64,000 bases of DNA from Burkholderiales bacterium RIFCSPLOWO2_02_FULL_57_36 (GCA_001770855.1 MESE01000096.1:1-64000); one strand, 5' to 3'. Counted from the stretch's first letter, positions 37,475 through 49,391 are shown. Translations and numbers: made by a program. The notes: generated by a model from the sequence alone, not told the origin.

Positions 37475-39514
37475 CTATTTCATGTAAGGGAGCAGCAGCA
37501 AATAACCCAGGTACAGCGCAATGCCGATAATCATCGTGAAGGCATAGTGATAGATGTAACCGGTCTGGAACGTGCGGGTAATGACCGAAACCCAGCCGAC
37601 GAATTTCGCACTGCCGTTGACAATCAGGCCGTCGATCAAGGCCTTGTCACCGACATTCCACAGTCCGCGCCCAAGCAAGCGCGCACCGCCGGAGAACACC
37701 ACATCATTCAGCTTGTCCATGTAGTACTTGTTGTCCAGCAGCGTATGCACTGCACGGAATTTTGCGTAAAACCACGCCGGTACTTTTGGATTGACCAGAT
37801 AACAGTAATAGGCCGAAGCAACACCAGCCAGCATAAGCAGGAAAGGCAAGGTCACGAACCCATGCAAGCCCATGGCCATTGCACCATGGAAGGCCTTTCC
37901 AATCTCAGCCATCGCAGGATGCGAATCACTGACAAAAATAACACCCTTGAAGAAATCACCCTGCAGCATCGGTCCGATGGTGATGTATCCGATGATTACG
38001 GAAGGGATCGCCAGCAGAATCAGCGGCAGTGTTACAACCCAGGGGGCTTCATGAGGCTTTTCGCCAGGCGCCAGACCATGGTGATGGTCGTCGGCATGTG
38101 CATCGTCGTGCCCGTGGTGGTCGTGATGCGGCTGTCCGAAACGCTCCTTGCCATGGAATACCAGGAAGTACATGCGGAATGAATAGAATGCCGTCACAAA
38201 TACACCTGCCATCACGGCGAAATAGGCAAATCCCGCGCCGGCGATATTTGCGTGGTGCACCGCTTCGATGATGCTTTCCTTGGAATAGAAACCGGAAAAG
38301 AATGGCGTACCGATCAGCGCAAGCGAGCCAAGCAATGACGTAATCCAAGTGATCGGCAAGTACTTGCGCAATCCGCCCATTTGGCGAATATCCTGGACGT
38401 GGTGCATGCTGATGATGACCGCGCCGGCACCGAGAAACAGCAGGGCCTTGAAAAATGCATGCGTCATCAGGTGGAACACCGCCACCGAGTAGGCCGATGC
38501 GCCCAGCGCCACCGTCATGTAGCCCAATTGTGAAAGTGTCGAATAAGCGACCACGCGCTTGATGTCGTTCTGGATGATCCCGAGGAGGCCCATGAACAGC
38601 GCGGTGATTGCTCCGATCACCAGCACGAACGACAGCGCCGTATCAGACAATTCGAACAGGGGCGACATCCGCGCCACCATGAAAATACCAGCAGTCACCA
38701 TGGTCGCCGCATGAATCAGCGCGGAGATCGGGGTCGGGCCTTCCATCGAATCCGGCAGCCAAACATGCAAGGGGAATTGCGCGGACTTGCCCATGGCGCC
38801 GATGAATAGACAAATGCACGCCACCGTCAGCAGCATCCAGTCGCTGCCCGGCAAGGTCAATTGCGCAAGCTCTTCTCTTTTGGCAAAAACTTCAGCGTAA
38901 TTCATCGAGCCCGCATACGCGAGCAGCAAACCAATGCCGAGAATGAAACCGAAGTCGCCGACACGATTGACCAAAAATGCTTTCATGTTGGCAAAAATCG
39001 CGGTCGGCCTGGTGTACCAGAAACCGATCAGCAGGTACGAGACCAGTCCGACTGCTTCCCAGCCGAAGAACAGTTGCAGGAAGTTGTTGCTCATCACCAG
39101 CATCAACATCGAAAACGTGAATAGCGAGATGTAGGCGAAGAAGCGGTTGTAACCATCGTCATCTTTCATGTAGCCCACCGTGTAGATGTGGACCATCAGC
39201 GAGACGAAGGTGACGACGCACATCATCATTGCCGTGAGACTGTCTATCAGAAAACCGATTTCCAGCTTGAGGCCGGCAACCGTCATCCAGTTATAGACGG
39301 TGCCGTTATACGTTGCGCCATCCATTACCGCCATCAAGGTTTGGACCGAGATGACGAATGAGATCAGTACACCCAGAATAGTGACGGTGTGAGATGTGGC
39401 ACGACCGACCTTATTGCCGAAAAACTTGGTGCCGAACAGGCCGGCAATCAAAGCGCCGACAAGCGGCGCCAGTGGTACGACCAACAGAAGGTTAGGGTTA
39501 AGTTGCCCCGCCAT
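37475..39514 (-). CDS. nuoL: NADH-quinone oxidoreductase subunit L
   Basis: The protein has 679 residues (E. coli 613). It is the distal antiporter-like subunit with the long lateral helix. Motifs: LQLFFGWEAVGLVSYLLIGF with the conserved Glu, AQFPLHVWLPDSMEGPTPIS with Lys/His of the channel, and a C-terminal transverse helix. A His/Asp-rich loop (HHDHHGHDDAHADDHHHG, about residues 463-480) is inserted before the last helices; it could bind metal, but such His-rich loops occur in other betaproteobacterial NuoL too. Confidence 0.97.
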   Translation of the reverse strand: MAGQLNPNLLLVVPLAPLVGALIAGLFGTKFFGNKVGRATSHTVTILGVLISFVISVQTLMAVMDGATYNGTVYNWMTVAGLKLEIGFLIDSLTAMMMCVVTFVSLMVHIYTVGYMKDDDGYNRFFAYISLFTFSMLMLVMSNNFLQLFFGWEAVGLVSYLLIGFWYTRPTAIFANMKAFLVNRVGDFGFILGIGLLLAYAGSMNYAEVFAKREELAQLTLPGSDWMLLTVACICLFIGAMGKSAQFPLHVWLPDSMEGPTPISALIHAATMVTAGIFMVARMSPLFELSDTALSFVLVIGAITALFMGLLGIIQNDIKRVVAYSTLSQLGYMTVALGASAYSVAVFHLMTHAFFKALLFLGAGAVIISMHHVQDIRQMGGLRKYLPITWITSLLGSLALIGTPFFSGFYSKESIIEAVHHANIAGAGFAYFAVMAGVFVTAFYSFRMYFLVFHGKERFGQPHHDHHGHDDAHADDHHHGLAPGEKPHEAPWVVTLPLILLAIPSVIIGYITIGPMLQGDFFKGVIFVSDSHPAMAEIGKAFHGAMAMGLHGFVTLPFLLMLAGVASAYYCYLVNPKVPAWFYAKFRAVHTLLDNKYYMDKLNDVVFSGGARLLGRGLWNVGDKALIDGLIVNGSAKFVGWVSVITRTFQTGYIYHYAFTMIIGIALYLGYLLLLPYMK

Positions 39515-39540
39515 GATGAGCCTTATCGTTGTTTTTGTGA

Positions 39541-39849
39541 TTAGCCTTTGAGACTGTCGAGATCTTCCACATTGATGGTGTCCAGATTTCGGAACAACAC
39601 CACCAGGATGGCAAGACCGATCGCAGATTCCGCAGCAGCCACAGTAAGAATAAAGAAAACGAAAATCTGCCCGGTCGCATCACCAAGATAATGCGAGAAA
39701 GCGACAAAATTCATGTTGACCGCGAGGAGCATCAACTCGATCGCCATCAACAGGATGATGATATTTTTGCGGTTCATGAAAATGCCGACGATCGAAATCG
39801 CAAAAAGGATTGCGCCGAGGATCAGGAAGTGAGCAAGTGACAGGACCAT
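39541..39849 (-). CDS. nuoK: NADH-quinone oxidoreductase subunit K
   Basis: The protein has 102 residues and three membrane helices (about 4-24, 28-50, 62-84). Subunit next to NuoJ in the membrane arm. The conserved Glu residues lie in [11 protein letters not shown] (Glu37) and [11 protein letters not shown] (Glu73), the pair involved in proton translocation. Confidence 0.98.
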   Translation of the reverse strand: MVLSLAHFLILGAILFAISIVGIFMNRKNIIILLMAIELMLLAVNMNFVAFSHYLGDATGQIFVFFILTVAAAESAIGLAILVVLFRNLDTINVEDLDSLKG

Positions 39850-39858
39850 AGTGCCTTC

Positions 39859-40503
39859 TTATTTCTTTTCTGTGTTCAAAGCGGCGGCAGGCGCATCGCT
39901 GTCGGCACGGTTGGATTCGGACTTCATCTTGACGATCCGGATCCGGTCATTACGCTTGACCCGCACTGCGACGCCCGGATCGAAGTACTTGGTGTCCTTG
40001 CGGCGGCGCAGCGTCAACGCCACGGCGGCAACAATCGCAACCAGCAATAACAGCGCGGCAATTTCGAATGCATAGATATATTGCGTATAAATCAGCTTAC
40101 CCAGTTCCTTGGTATCGCCGATCGTCGCAGCTGCTGCAGGCACCGCTGCGTCAGGCGCCCAGAATCCGCGAAACAATACAGCCGCCATTTCAAGCACGAT
40201 GATGACGCCAATCGTGGCCGCGAATGGAAAATACCGCCAGAATCCCTCACGCATCTTGGGGATGTTAATGTCAAGCATCATCACGACGAACAGGAACAGG
40301 ACCATCACCGCGCCGACATACACCAGCACCAGTACGATTGCGAGGAACTCGGCCTTTAATAAAATCCAGATCGCAGCGGCGGAGAAAAATGTCAACACCA
40401 GGTACAACGCCGCATGAACCGGGTTGCGATCCGTGATGACACGCGTGGCCGCGAAAATCAATATCGCTGAAAACGCATAAAAAAAGACAGTTTTAAGTTC
40501 CAT
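39859..40503 (-). CDS. nuoJ: NADH-quinone oxidoreductase subunit J
   Basis: The protein has 214 residues with five membrane helices and a charged C-terminal tail (RVKRNDRIRIVKMKSESNRA). NuoJ signature: NPVHAALYLVLTFFSAAAIW and VYVGAVMVLFLFVVMMLDIN. Membrane-arm subunit near the quinone site. It lies nine bases before nuoK. Confidence 0.97.
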   Translation of the reverse strand: MELKTVFFYAFSAILIFAATRVITDRNPVHAALYLVLTFFSAAAIWILLKAEFLAIVLVLVYVGAVMVLFLFVVMMLDINIPKMREGFWRYFPFAATIGVIIVLEMAAVLFRGFWAPDAAVPAAAATIGDTKELGKLIYTQYIYAFEIAALLLLVAIVAAVALTLRRRKDTKYFDPGVAVRVKRNDRIRIVKMKSESNRADSDAPAAALNTEKK

Positions 40504-40546
40504 AGTGGACCAAGTTGCCGGCTAAACGCCGGCCAGTGAAGTTAAA

Positions 40547-41047
40547 TCAACGATACGGCGCATCGGCAGCCCGATTGGCGGCAATTTCTTTTTCATAGCG
40601 ATCCCCGATAGCAAGCAGCATCTCCTTGGTGTAATAAAGATCGCCGCGTTTTTCACCGTGGTATTCCAGAATATTCGTTTCGACGATCGAGTCGACCGGG
40701 CAGGACTCTTCGCAAAATCCGCAGAAGATGCATTTCGTCAGGTCGATATCGTAACGGGTGGTGCGACGCGATCCGTCTTCACGCTCTTCGGATTCGATCG
40801 AGATCGCAAGTGCAGGGCACACCGCCTCGCATAATTTGCAAGCGATGCAGCGTTCCTCACCGTTCGGATAACGCCGTAACGCGTGCAGGCCGCGAAAGCG
40901 CGGCGACAACGGGGTTTTTTCTTCAGGAAACTGCACCGTGATTTTGCGAGCGAATACATATCGCCCGGTCAGCGCCAAACCCTTGAATAATTCGCGAAGC
41001 ATCAGGCTTCCGAACAAGTCTTTTATTGCCTCTATCTTGGCTACCAT
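40547..41047 (-). CDS. nuoI: NADH-quinone oxidoreductase subunit I
   Basis: The protein has 166 residues. It carries clusters N6a and N6b in the peripheral arm: [12 protein letters not shown] and [12 protein letters not shown], two full 4Fe-4S motifs. The N-terminal amphipathic helix ([20 protein letters not shown]) lies on the membrane. It passes electrons to N2 in NuoB. Confidence 0.98.
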   Translation of the reverse strand: MVAKIEAIKDLFGSLMLRELFKGLALTGRYVFARKITVQFPEEKTPLSPRFRGLHALRRYPNGEERCIACKLCEAVCPALAISIESEEREDGSRRTTRYDIDLTKCIFCGFCEESCPVDSIVETNILEYHGEKRGDLYYTKEMLLAIGDRYEKEIAANRAADAPYR

Positions 41048-41106
41048 TGCATTCAGCCTTTAACGTTCCGTTTCAGTACGGCGCGACACACTTTTGCGCC
41101 GTATCG

Positions 41107-42183
41107 TTATTTCCAAATATTCCATGGCGTTTGCATCCACACTGCCACTATCACCAAATAGATCACTGTCAGCGGAATGAACACCTTCCATCCCAGACGC
41201 ATGATTTGATCGTAGCGATAGCGCGGGAAGGTTCCCCGCGTCCAGATAAACAGTGACACAACGAAGAATGTCTTGATGCCCAGCCAGATCCAGCCAGGGA
41301 TGAAGTCCAGGATTGCCAGGGGCGAGGCCCAGCCGCCCAGGAACAGCAGCGAGGCGACCACCGAAATCAGGATCATGTTCGAGTATTCGGCCAAGAAGAA
41401 CATCGCGTACGACATGCCCGAGTATTCGACCATGTGGCCGCCCACGATTTCATTCTCGCCTTCGACCACGTCGAACGGATGACGATTGCATTCAGCCAGG
41501 CCGGATACCAGGTAGACCACGAATATCGGCAGCAGCGGCAACCAGTTCCACGACAGGAATCCGAGGCCCTGATCCGCGAAGATGCCTTTCGACTGTCCCA
41601 TGACAATATCGGTCAGGTTCAAACTGCCTGATACCATCAGCACGATCACGAGCGCGAAGCCCATCGCAATTTCATACGACAGCATCTGGGCAGAAGCGCG
41701 CATCGCGCCCATGAACGCGTACTTCGAATTGGAGGCCCAGCCGGCGATGATAATGCCGTAGACCTCCATCGAGGTGATTGCCATCAAAAGCAGCAAGCCC
41801 GCGTTCACATTTGCCAGGGCCACTTCAGGCCCGAATGGAATGACTACCCAGGCAGCCAGTGCCGGCATGATGGTCAGGATCGGACCGATGACGAACAAGG
41901 CGTTGTTCGACTTGGTCGGAATAATGATTTCCTTGAACAGCAGTTTCAGCGCATCGGCAATCGGCTGCAGCAAGCCGGCAGGGCCGACGCGGTTCGGGCC
42001 GATACGGATCTGGATCCAGCCCAGCAGCTTGCGCTCCCATAGCGTCAGGTAAGCGACGCAACCCATCAACGGCAAGGTCACGAGCAGGATTTTCGCCAGC
42101 GTCCAAAAGAACGGCCAGGTCGGCCCCAAAAGGTCTTGGCCGGTTGTGTTGATCGTGCCGATAAGTTCAGGCAGTAGAGCCAT
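41107..42183 (-). CDS. nuoH: NADH-quinone oxidoreductase subunit H
   Basis: The protein has 358 residues and eight or more membrane helices. It forms the quinone entry chamber together with NuoB and NuoD. Motifs: [40 protein letters not shown] with the conserved Glu, and ERKLLGWIQ near the N-terminus. Its ATG overlaps the nuoG stop by one base (TAATG). Confidence 0.98.
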   Translation of the reverse strand: MALLPELIGTINTTGQDLLGPTWPFFWTLAKILLVTLPLMGCVAYLTLWERKLLGWIQIRIGPNRVGPAGLLQPIADALKLLFKEIIIPTKSNNALFVIGPILTIMPALAAWVVIPFGPEVALANVNAGLLLLMAITSMEVYGIIIAGWASNSKYAFMGAMRASAQMLSYEIAMGFALVIVLMVSGSLNLTDIVMGQSKGIFADQGLGFLSWNWLPLLPIFVVYLVSGLAECNRHPFDVVEGENEIVGGHMVEYSGMSYAMFFLAEYSNMILISVVASLLFLGGWASPLAILDFIPGWIWLGIKTFFVVSLFIWTRGTFPRYRYDQIMRLGWKVFIPLTVIYLVIVAVWMQTPWNIWK

Positions 42184-44531
42184 TAAATACTCTCCCCTGT
42201 TGCTTTTTCAATCGTGATCGCGCCGAACATCGCACCCAGCGTGGCGGTCGACGGGTGGGCGGCGGCAACACGCACGACGTTTGCCGGCAGGCGGGCATCG
42301 ACCGCCGCAACCAGGGTTGCCTTGCCGGTGCCTTGCGACACCTTGACTTTGTCGCCGTCGTTGATCGACAGCTTTTGCGCGAGGTCGCGCGACAACCAGG
42401 CCTGCGGAGGCACTGCGTCTGCGGTCGATTGCAAGGGCTCCGATCGACGCACAATTGCGTCGGCAAAGTAAATCGGCACGTTTGCAACGCGCTCCAACGA
42501 ACCATCCGCAGACTTGTAGGCGCCGGCTTGAAGTACCTTCGTCGACAGGTTATTCAAACGCGAGGACAAATCGGTGACACCGTCTCCGAATGCTTCATTG
42601 CGGATCGCCTCCGAGGTCTCGTAATCGAATCCGTTCAGGTCGAGGATGTTGCCCAAAACGCGCAATACCTTCCATGCGGGACGGGTCTCACCCAGCGGCT
42701 TGACGGTGCCGTTGAAGCTCTGGGCGCGACCTTCGCAGTTGACGAAGGTGCCGGACGTTTCGGTAAATGGCGAAATCGGAAGCAGGACGTCGGCGTAATC
42801 AAGTCCATGCTTGTAAGCGGACATTGCAACCACCATCTCGGCCGAATCGAGCGCGGCGCGCGCGGCTTGCGGGTTTGCGCTGTCGAGTTCCGCCTCGACA
42901 TTCAACAGCAGGTAGGCTTTCTTCGGAACCGAGAATGCGGGAACCGCGTTCTTTCCGTTCGCGTTGATCAGGTAGCCACCAACCGTATTGGCCGCTTCGG
43001 TCAGATAACCGAGCTTGGCGTCTGTCTGGTTGGCGATCCACTGTGCTGCCGCGTGCAGCGCCGATGCCTGCGGGTGTTGCGCTGCCGCGTTACCAAGCAG
43101 GATCGCACCGGGTTTGCCGGATGCGTCACCGGATAGCAGGCTCGCTGCGATCTTTGCCGCCGCGTCTGATGCCGTGATGTTTTCGAAGCCGGCCGGCGCC
43201 GTGATTTGCTTTGCCTTCGCGATCGCGGCGACAATTTCGGACAACGCGGCCAGCCAGTCGGACGGTGCCGCGATCATCTTGTTCGCCACCGGAATCAACA
43301 GATCGTCATCGGATGCGTGCAGGATCGACAACGTGGCGCCAGTCTTGACGGCGGTGCGCAGACGCGCAGCCAGCAAAGGATGATCCTTGCGCAGAAACGA
43401 ACCGATGACGAAAGCGCGCTTGATCTGGCCGAATTGCGCAATCGACATGCCCAGCCACGGCATCACGTTGCCGTCAAGGGCGAAATCGGATTGACGCAGG
43501 CGGAAATCGAAGTTTTCGGAGCCGATGCCGTGCGTAAGCTTTTTCAGCAAGACCAGCTCTTCGACTGTCGAGTTGGGCGTCGCCAAGGATGCGATCGCAT
43601 CGGCGCCATGTTCTTGCTTGATGTTTTTCAGGCCACGCGCCACGTATTCGAGCGCTGCCTGCCAGTCGGCTTCGAACCATTCGCCGTTCTGCTTGATCAT
43701 CGGCGTTGTCAGTCGCTTGGAACTATTCAAGCCTTCATACGAGAAGCGATCGCGGTCCGAAAGCCAGCATTCATTGATTTCCTCATTTTCCAGCGGAAGC
43801 ACTCGCATGACCTGTGCACTCTTGACCTGCACAATCAGGTTGCTGCCCAGGCTGTCATGCGGGCTGACCGACTTGCGGCGGGACAATTCCCAGGTACGCG
43901 CCTTGTAACGGAACGGTTTGGATGTCAGCGCGCCGACCGGACACAAGTCGATCATGTTGCCGGACAGCTCGGAATCAACCGTCTTGCCGACGAACGAAGT
44001 GATTTCGGCATGTTCGCCACGGCCCAGCATGCCGAATTCCATGACTCCGGCGATTTCCTGACCAAAGCGTACGCAGCGGGTGCAGTGAATGCAGCGGCTC
44101 ATCTCTTTCATCGAGATCAGCGGCCCGACATCTTTGGGAACCACCACCCGTTTCTCTTCGTCGTAGCGCGAAGCCGATGGTCCGTAGCCGACGGCAATAT
44201 CCTGCAGTTGGCATTCACCGCCCTGGTCGCAAATCGGGCAATCGAGCGGATGATTGATCAGCAAGAACTCCATCACGCTTTTTTGCGCCTGGACCGCCTT
44301 TTGGCTATTTGATCGCACGATCATGCCGGGCGTAACCGGTGTGGCGCAGGCAGGCAGCGGCTTGGGTGCCTTTTCGACTTCGACCAGGCACATGCGGCAA
44401 TTGGCTGCGATGGATAATTTCTTGTGATAGCAAAAATGCGGAATGTAAGTGCCGAGTTTGTGGGCAGCATCCATCACCATGCTGCCTTCTTGCACTTCAA
44501 CTTTTTTGCCGTCTATTTCGATTTCGACCAT
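42183..44531 (-). CDS. nuoG: NADH-quinone oxidoreductase subunit G
   Basis: The protein has 782 residues from the ATG at 44531 ([20 protein letters not shown]). It holds the 2Fe-2S cluster N1b ([19 protein letters not shown]), the His-coordinated cluster N5 ([18 protein letters not shown]) and the 4Fe-4S site [12 protein letters not shown] (N4), then a molybdopterin-oxidoreductase-like domain that has lost its cofactor. The frame is open 60 bases upstream, but the conserved family start is here. It lies ten bases after nuoF. Confidence 0.96.
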   Translation of the reverse strand: MVEIEIDGKKVEVQEGSMVMDAAHKLGTYIPHFCYHKKLSIAANCRMCLVEVEKAPKPLPACATPVTPGMIVRSNSQKAVQAQKSVMEFLLINHPLDCPICDQGGECQLQDIAVGYGPSASRYDEEKRVVVPKDVGPLISMKEMSRCIHCTRCVRFGQEIAGVMEFGMLGRGEHAEITSFVGKTVDSELSGNMIDLCPVGALTSKPFRYKARTWELSRRKSVSPHDSLGSNLIVQVKSAQVMRVLPLENEEINECWLSDRDRFSYEGLNSSKRLTTPMIKQNGEWFEADWQAALEYVARGLKNIKQEHGADAIASLATPNSTVEELVLLKKLTHGIGSENFDFRLRQSDFALDGNVMPWLGMSIAQFGQIKRAFVIGSFLRKDHPLLAARLRTAVKTGATLSILHASDDDLLIPVANKMIAAPSDWLAALSEIVAAIAKAKQITAPAGFENITASDAAAKIAASLLSGDASGKPGAILLGNAAAQHPQASALHAAAQWIANQTDAKLGYLTEAANTVGGYLINANGKNAVPAFSVPKKAYLLLNVEAELDSANPQAARAALDSAEMVVAMSAYKHGLDYADVLLPISPFTETSGTFVNCEGRAQSFNGTVKPLGETRPAWKVLRVLGNILDLNGFDYETSEAIRNEAFGDGVTDLSSRLNNLSTKVLQAGAYKSADGSLERVANVPIYFADAIVRRSEPLQSTADAVPPQAWLSRDLAQKLSINDGDKVKVSQGTGKATLVAAVDARLPANVVRVAAAHPSTATLGAMFGAITIEKATGESI

Positions 44532-44541
44532 GGCTTTACTT

Positions 44542-45840
44542 TTAAACGTAAGCAGGCACCAAGCAACGCTTGTGCTCGATGTGATAGGCAAACTCTTCCC
44601 GGAAATTCTTGATCATCGCGCGTACCGGCATCGCTGCGGCGTCGCCCAGCGCGCATATCGTGCGGCCCTGGATATTGTCCGCGACCGAATTGAGTAGATC
44701 CAGATCATCAGGGCGACCCTGCCCGTGTTCGATCCGATGCACCATCCGATACAACCATCCGGTGCCTTCGCGGCAAGGGGTGCACTGTCCGCAGGATTCT
44801 TCGTAATAAAAATACGAAAGACGCAGCAGCGATTTGACCATGCACCGCGTTTCATCCATCACGATCACAGCGCCGGAACCAAGCATCGAGCCGGCCTTGG
44901 CGATCGAGTCGTAATCCATGTCGGTCGCCATCATTACTTCACCGGTCAAGACCGGCATCGATGATCCGCCCGGAATGACCGCCTTGATCTTCTTGCCGTC
45001 GCGCATGCCGCCGGCGAGTTCCAGCAAGGTGGCAAACGGCGTGCCGAGCGGCACTTCGTAGTTGCCGGGCTTGGCGACGTCGCCGGACATCGAAAAGATC
45101 TTGGTCCCGCCGTTGTTCGGTTTGCCCAATGCGGCATAGGCTGGCCCGCCCATCTGCATTACAAACGGTACTGCAGCAAATGTTTCGGTGTTATTAATCG
45201 TGGTCGGCTTCCCGTACAAGCCGAAACTGGCGGGAAACGGCGGCTTGAAGCGCGGTTGCCCTTTTTTTCCTTCGAGCGATTCCAGCAAGGCTGTTTCTTC
45301 GCCGCAGATGTAAGCGCCATAACCATGGAACGCGTGCAACTGGAACTTGAAGTCGCTGCCCAGAATACGGTCACCAAGAAAGCCCGCGGCACGCGCTTCT
45401 TCCAGCGCCTCTTCGAAGCGCTCGTAGTCGGCCCAGATCTCGCCGTGAATGTAGTTGTAGCCCACAGTCGTGCCCATCGCATAGGCACCGATGGCCATGC
45501 CTTCGATCAGCGCATGCGGGTTGTACCGGATGATGTCGCGATCCTTGAATGTGCCGGGTTCACCTTCGTCTGTATTACATACCAGGTATTTCTGTCCCGG
45601 GAATTGACGCGGCATGAAGCTCCACTTCAATCCGGTCGGGAAACCGGCGCCGCCGCGTCCGCGCAACGCAGACGCCTTCAATTCGGCGATGACTTGTTCC
45701 GGCGTGATTTTTTCATTCAATATGCGCTTGAGCGACTCATAGCCGCCGCGCTTGACATAATCAGCCAAGTGCCAGTTCTGGCCATCGAGGCCTGCCAGAA
45801 TCAGAGGATTGATATGGCGATCGTGCAGGCAGGTCGTCAT
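44542..45840 (-). CDS. nuoF: NADH-quinone oxidoreductase subunit F
   Basis: The protein has 432 residues. It binds FMN and NADH and cluster N3. FMN/NADH sites: [19 protein letters not shown] and [16 protein letters not shown]. The N3 4Fe-4S motif [12 protein letters not shown] is at about 350, with a fourth Cys at CALGD. Start ATG overlaps the nuoE stop by four bases. Confidence 0.98.
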   Translation of the reverse strand: MTTCLHDRHINPLILAGLDGQNWHLADYVKRGGYESLKRILNEKITPEQVIAELKASALRGRGGAGFPTGLKWSFMPRQFPGQKYLVCNTDEGEPGTFKDRDIIRYNPHALIEGMAIGAYAMGTTVGYNYIHGEIWADYERFEEALEEARAAGFLGDRILGSDFKFQLHAFHGYGAYICGEETALLESLEGKKGQPRFKPPFPASFGLYGKPTTINNTETFAAVPFVMQMGGPAYAALGKPNNGGTKIFSMSGDVAKPGNYEVPLGTPFATLLELAGGMRDGKKIKAVIPGGSSMPVLTGEVMMATDMDYDSIAKAGSMLGSGAVIVMDETRCMVKSLLRLSYFYYEESCGQCTPCREGTGWLYRMVHRIEHGQGRPDDLDLLNSVADNIQGRTICALGDAAAMPVRAMIKNFREEFAYHIEHKRCLVPAYV

Positions 45841-46316
45841 TTCTTCAGTTCCTCCAGCAGCGCATCGATCTTGTCATTGGACATGTGGTTGCATATGCGC
45901 TTATTGTTCACCAGCAGCACCGGTGCATCGCCGCAAGCGCCCATGCATTCGCCTTCCATCAGGGTGAATTGGCCGTCAGCGGTAGTTTCCCTGTAGCCGA
46001 CGCCGAGTTTTTGTTTCAGATGGTGCGCCGCCCGCTCTCCGCCGGACAAGGCGCATGGCAGATTGGTGCAGATCGTGATCTTGGATTTACCGGTCGGCTT
46101 CAGGTTATACATGGCGTAGAACGTCGCGACTTCCTGCACCGCGACCGCCGGCATCTTCAGATAATCGGCCACTTCCTGCATCACTTCCGCCGGCAGCCAC
46201 CCCTTCTCGTCCTGTGCAATTGCCAGCGCCGCCATCACAGCCGACTGCCGCTGATCCTCAGGAAATTTCGCAATTTCGCGATCGATCTTCTTGTACGCTT
46301 GTTCTGATAACAGCAT
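45837..46316 (-). CDS. nuoE: NADH-quinone oxidoreductase subunit E
   Basis: The protein has 159 residues. Thioredoxin-like subunit with the 2Fe-2S cluster N1a: CTNLPC (Cys near 84 and 89) and [13 protein letters not shown] (two more Cys). It works next to NuoF at the tip of the peripheral arm. Confidence 0.98.
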   Translation of the reverse strand: MLLSEQAYKKIDREIAKFPEDQRQSAVMAALAIAQDEKGWLPAEVMQEVADYLKMPAVAVQEVATFYAMYNLKPTGKSKITICTNLPCALSGGERAAHHLKQKLGVGYRETTADGQFTLMEGECMGACGDAPVLLVNNKRICNHMSNDKIDALLEELKK

Positions 46317-46366
46317 TATTTCTGCCTCGAATAACTACACAGCTTGACAATCCACCTTGACAACCT

Positions 46367-47620
46367 CTAGCGGTCGATGTCTCCGAACACGATGTCCTGA
46401 TTACCGATGATCGTCACGGCATCGGTAAGCATGTGGCCTTTGGTCATTTCGTTAAAACCTTGCAAATGCGCAAATCCAGGCGTGCGCAGCTTCATCCGGT
46501 ACGGTTTATTGGCACCGTCCGAAATGAAATAAACGCCGAACTCGCCTTTCGGATGTTCCACCGCGGCATAAGCCTCCCCCGGTGGCACGTGAAAGCCTTC
46601 GGTGAAGAGCTTGAAGTGATGAATCAACTCTTCCATATTGCTTTTCATGTCGACACGCGAAGGTGGCGCCACCTTGTGGTTATCGGTCATGACCGGACCC
46701 GGATTATTACGCAGCCACTCGATGCACTGTTTGATGATCAGGTTCGACTGGCGCATTTCTTCAATGCGCACCAGGTAGCGGTCATAGCAATCGCCATTGA
46801 CGCCGACCGGGATGTCGAAGTCGAGCAAATCATAAACTTCATACGGCTGCTTCTTGCGCAAATCCCATTCGATACCGGATCCGCGCAGCATCGGGCCGGT
46901 AAAGCCCATCGCCTTGGCGCGCTCCGGCGAAACCACACCGACTCCCACCAGCCGCTGTTTCCAGATACGATTGTCGGTCAGCAGTGTTTCATACTCGTCG
47001 ACGTAAGTCGGGAAACGATTGGTGAAGTCTTCAATGAAATCCAGCAGCGAACCCTGACGGTTTTCGTTCATCTTCTTGATCGCTTTGTCGTTGCGCAGAA
47101 TCGATGCAGAATATTTCGGCATCGAATCCGGCAAATCGCGATACACGCCGCCCGGACGATAGTAGGCCGCATGCATGCGCGCACCGGATACGGCTTCGTA
47201 GCAGTCCATCAAATCTTCGCGGTCGCGGAACGCATACAGGAACGGCCCCATCGCGCCGACATCCAATCCCTGGCAGCCCAGCCACAGCAGATGGTTCAGC
47301 AATCGCGTGATTTCATCGAACATCACGCGGATATATTGCGCCCGCAGCGGCACTTCGAGCCCGAGCAGCTTCTCGACCGCCATCACATAAGCATGCTCAT
47401 TGCACATCATCGACACGTAGTCGAGACGATCCATATAAGGCAAGGACTGCAGATAGGTTTTTTGCTCGGCCAGTTTTTCCGTGCCGCGATGCAATAAGCC
47501 GATATGCGGATCGGCGCGCTGGATTACTTCGCCGTCGAGTTCCAGCACCAGGCGCAGCACGCCGTGCGCGGATGGATGCTGCGGACCAAAATTCAGAGTG
47601 TAATTTTTAATTTCAGCCAT
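46367..47620 (-). CDS. nuoD: NADH-quinone oxidoreductase subunit D
   Basis: The protein has 417 residues. It forms the quinone pocket with NuoB; relative of the large subunit of NiFe hydrogenases, without the metal. Motifs: [20 protein letters not shown] (His of the quinone site), and [14 protein letters not shown]. NuoC and NuoD are separate here (fused in E. coli). Its ATG overlaps the nuoC stop by one base. Confidence 0.98.
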   Translation of the reverse strand: MAEIKNYTLNFGPQHPSAHGVLRLVLELDGEVIQRADPHIGLLHRGTEKLAEQKTYLQSLPYMDRLDYVSMMCNEHAYVMAVEKLLGLEVPLRAQYIRVMFDEITRLLNHLLWLGCQGLDVGAMGPFLYAFRDREDLMDCYEAVSGARMHAAYYRPGGVYRDLPDSMPKYSASILRNDKAIKKMNENRQGSLLDFIEDFTNRFPTYVDEYETLLTDNRIWKQRLVGVGVVSPERAKAMGFTGPMLRGSGIEWDLRKKQPYEVYDLLDFDIPVGVNGDCYDRYLVRIEEMRQSNLIIKQCIEWLRNNPGPVMTDNHKVAPPSRVDMKSNMEELIHHFKLFTEGFHVPPGEAYAAVEHPKGEFGVYFISDGANKPYRMKLRTPGFAHLQGFNEMTKGHMLTDAVTIIGNQDIVFGDIDR

Positions 47621-48216
47621 TACTTCACCCCGTAATGTTCTTCGCGAATCACGCGTGCAACGTTCTCGCGCGGCTCGATGGTGACAGGCTGGTAAATTAC
47701 GCGTTTTTGCTCCGAATCGTAGCGCATCTCGACATAGCCGGTGACCGGAAAATCCTTGCGGAACGGATGACCGATAAATCCATAGTCGGTCAAAATACGG
47801 CGCAAGTCGTTGTGGCCGTCAAACAGAATGCCGAAAAAGTCGAATGCTTCGCGCTCATACCATTCCGCGGACGACCAGACGTCGATTAAGGAAGCGACGA
47901 TCGGCAGCTCATCATCCGGCGCGAACACTCGCACACGCAAACGCCAGTTGTGTGCGATCGACAGCAGATGCGAAACCACCGCAAAGCGAGGGCCTTCCCA
48001 GACGCCATCGCCATAAGATGAATAATCAACGCCGCAAAGATCGATCAATTCCTCAAAACCCAAATCGGCATGATCACGCAACGCGCGCATCGCCGATAGA
48101 TAGTTGTCAGCCTTGACCACAACGGTGATTTCGCCCAGCGCCACATTCAAACTTTGAAGATCATCACCAAGCGCGTTGCGCACAGCGGCTTCAAGGATTT
48201 CAAGTTTCGTCGTCAT
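47620..48216 (-). CDS. nuoC: NADH-quinone oxidoreductase subunit C
   Basis: The protein has 198 residues, 30-kDa subunit family. The signature [20 protein letters not shown] then [20 protein letters not shown] is clear. Scaffold of the peripheral arm, not a cofactor binder. It lies 19 bases after nuoB. Confidence 0.97.
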   Translation of the reverse strand: MTTKLEILEAAVRNALGDDLQSLNVALGEITVVVKADNYLSAMRALRDHADLGFEELIDLCGVDYSSYGDGVWEGPRFAVVSHLLSIAHNWRLRVRVFAPDDELPIVASLIDVWSSAEWYEREAFDFFGILFDGHNDLRRILTDYGFIGHPFRKDFPVTGYVEMRYDSEQKRVIYQPVTIEPRENVARVIREEHYGVK

Positions 48217-48235
48217 GTTTTCTCTGTGTTCGCCG

Positions 48236-48712
48236 TTAGCGCGCGATCGTATTGGTGCGTTTGATCTTGTTATGCAATTGCAAAATGCCGTACAACAGCG
48301 CCTCCGCCGTCGGTGGGCAGCCTGGCACGTAGACGTCGACCGGAACGATCCGGTCGCAACCGCGCACTACAGAGTAGGAATAATGGTAATAGCCGCCGCC
48401 GTTGGCACAGGACCCCATGGAGATCACCCAGCGCGGCTCAGGCATCTGATCGTAGACTTTGCGCAGCGCCGGCGCCATCTTATTGCACAGCGTGCCGGCG
48501 ACTATCATCACGTCGGACTGGCGCGGCGACGGACGGAACATGAAACCGAAACGCTCCAGATCGTAACGGGCAGCGCCCGCATGCATCATTTCGACCGCGC
48601 AACAAGCCAGGCCGAACGTCATCGGGTACATGGATCCGGTACGCGCCCAGTTGATCAGCTTGTCTGCTGTCGTGGTGATGAAACCTTCGTTTAATACGCC
48701 TTCAATTGACAT
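48236..48712 (-). CDS. nuoB: NADH-quinone oxidoreductase subunit B
   Basis: The protein has 158 residues. It carries cluster N2, the electron donor to quinone. Ligands: Cys37 and Cys38 (GLACCAVEM), Cys102 (MGSCANGGG) and Cys132 ([11 protein letters not shown]). All four are present. It lies six bases after nuoA. Confidence 0.98.
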   Translation of the reverse strand: MSIEGVLNEGFITTTADKLINWARTGSMYPMTFGLACCAVEMMHAGAARYDLERFGFMFRPSPRQSDVMIVAGTLCNKMAPALRKVYDQMPEPRWVISMGSCANGGGYYHYSYSVVRGCDRIVPVDVYVPGCPPTAEALLYGILQLHNKIKRTNTIAR

Positions 48713-48718
48713 TATTTA

Positions 48719-49078
48719 TCATTCCCAATCAAGGGCACCCTTCTTCCATTCGAATATGAGGCCTGCAACGAGCACTGCAAGAAAAATCATCATCGCCCAG
48801 AAGCCGAGCATGCCTATGTCGCGCATTGCGACGGCCCATGGCACAAGGAATGCAACTTCAAGATCAAACAGGATGAACAAAATTGCGACGAGATAATATC
48901 GCACGTCGAATTTCATTCTCGCGTCTTCGAATGCCTCGAAACCGCATTCATAGGGCGAGTTTTTTTCAATGTCGGGGTTATACGGCGCGAGGATGCGGCC
49001 AAGTAATTGTGGGACGATACCGACGCCGATACCGACAAGAATAAACAGAAGGACAGGGAAATAATTTTCGAGGTTCAC
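48719..49078 (-). CDS. nuoA: NADH-quinone oxidoreductase subunit A
   Basis: The protein has 119 residues and three membrane helices. Family pattern: [20 protein letters not shown] and [14 protein letters not shown]. The start is a GTG at 49078 ([16 protein letters not shown]), with no strong ribosome binding site. First gene of the operon; its promoter must lie in the 70 bases between here and the terminator at 49151. Confidence 0.96.
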   Translation of the reverse strand: MNLENYFPVLLFILVGIGVGIVPQLLGRILAPYNPDIEKNSPYECGFEAFEDARMKFDVRYYLVAILFILFDLEVAFLVPWAVAMRDIGMLGFWAMMIFLAVLVAGLIFEWKKGALDWE

Positions 49079-49150
49079 GATTGCGCCGCAGTATCCAGTA
49101 TGTTTAACAGCCGGTTAAATAACTTTCTTCATCTTCAGCAAATTCTCGAT

Positions 49151-49188
49151 AAAAAGCCAGCGGCGGCGGTCCCGTTCGCTGGCTTTTT
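49151..49188 (-). terminator. Terminator between tRNA-Leu and nuoA
   Basis: AAAAAGCCAGCG (49151-49162) pairs with CGCTGGCTTTTT (49177-49188), with a 14-base loop. T-runs lie on both strands, so it is bidirectional. It ends the tpiA-secG-tRNA-Leu transcript before the nuo operon. Confidence 0.9.
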
Positions 49189-49192
49189 ATTA

Positions 49193-49277
49193 TGGTGCCG
49201 ACGGCGAGACTCGAACTCGCACAGCTTGCGCCACTACCCCCTCAAGATAGCGTGTCTACCAGTTTCACCACGTCGGC
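49193..49277 (-). tRNA. tRNA-Leu (anticodon GAG)
   Basis: An 85-base class II tRNA on the minus strand. Acceptor GCCGACG with CGTCGGC, discriminator A, encoded CCA. The anticodon stem CTATC/GGTAG holds loop TTGAGGG, anticodon GAG, for CUC and CUU. There is a long variable arm (TGGCGCAAGCTGT). It lies downstream of secG, as is usual in betaproteobacteria. Confidence 0.95.
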
Positions 49278-49391
49278 ATTTGTCTCAGTATTTTTAATAA
49301 GCGCTGTATTCTAACCCGCTTTAATGCTTTTGTTCAATGCACAAATTCATATTTCATATTTATGAAAATGCAGAACCGGCACTCCAATCCA

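Noticed and set aside
43206..44312. 368-codon open frame on the plus strand
   Set aside because: Antisense shadow of nuoG; the iron-sulfur motifs on the minus strand are clear.
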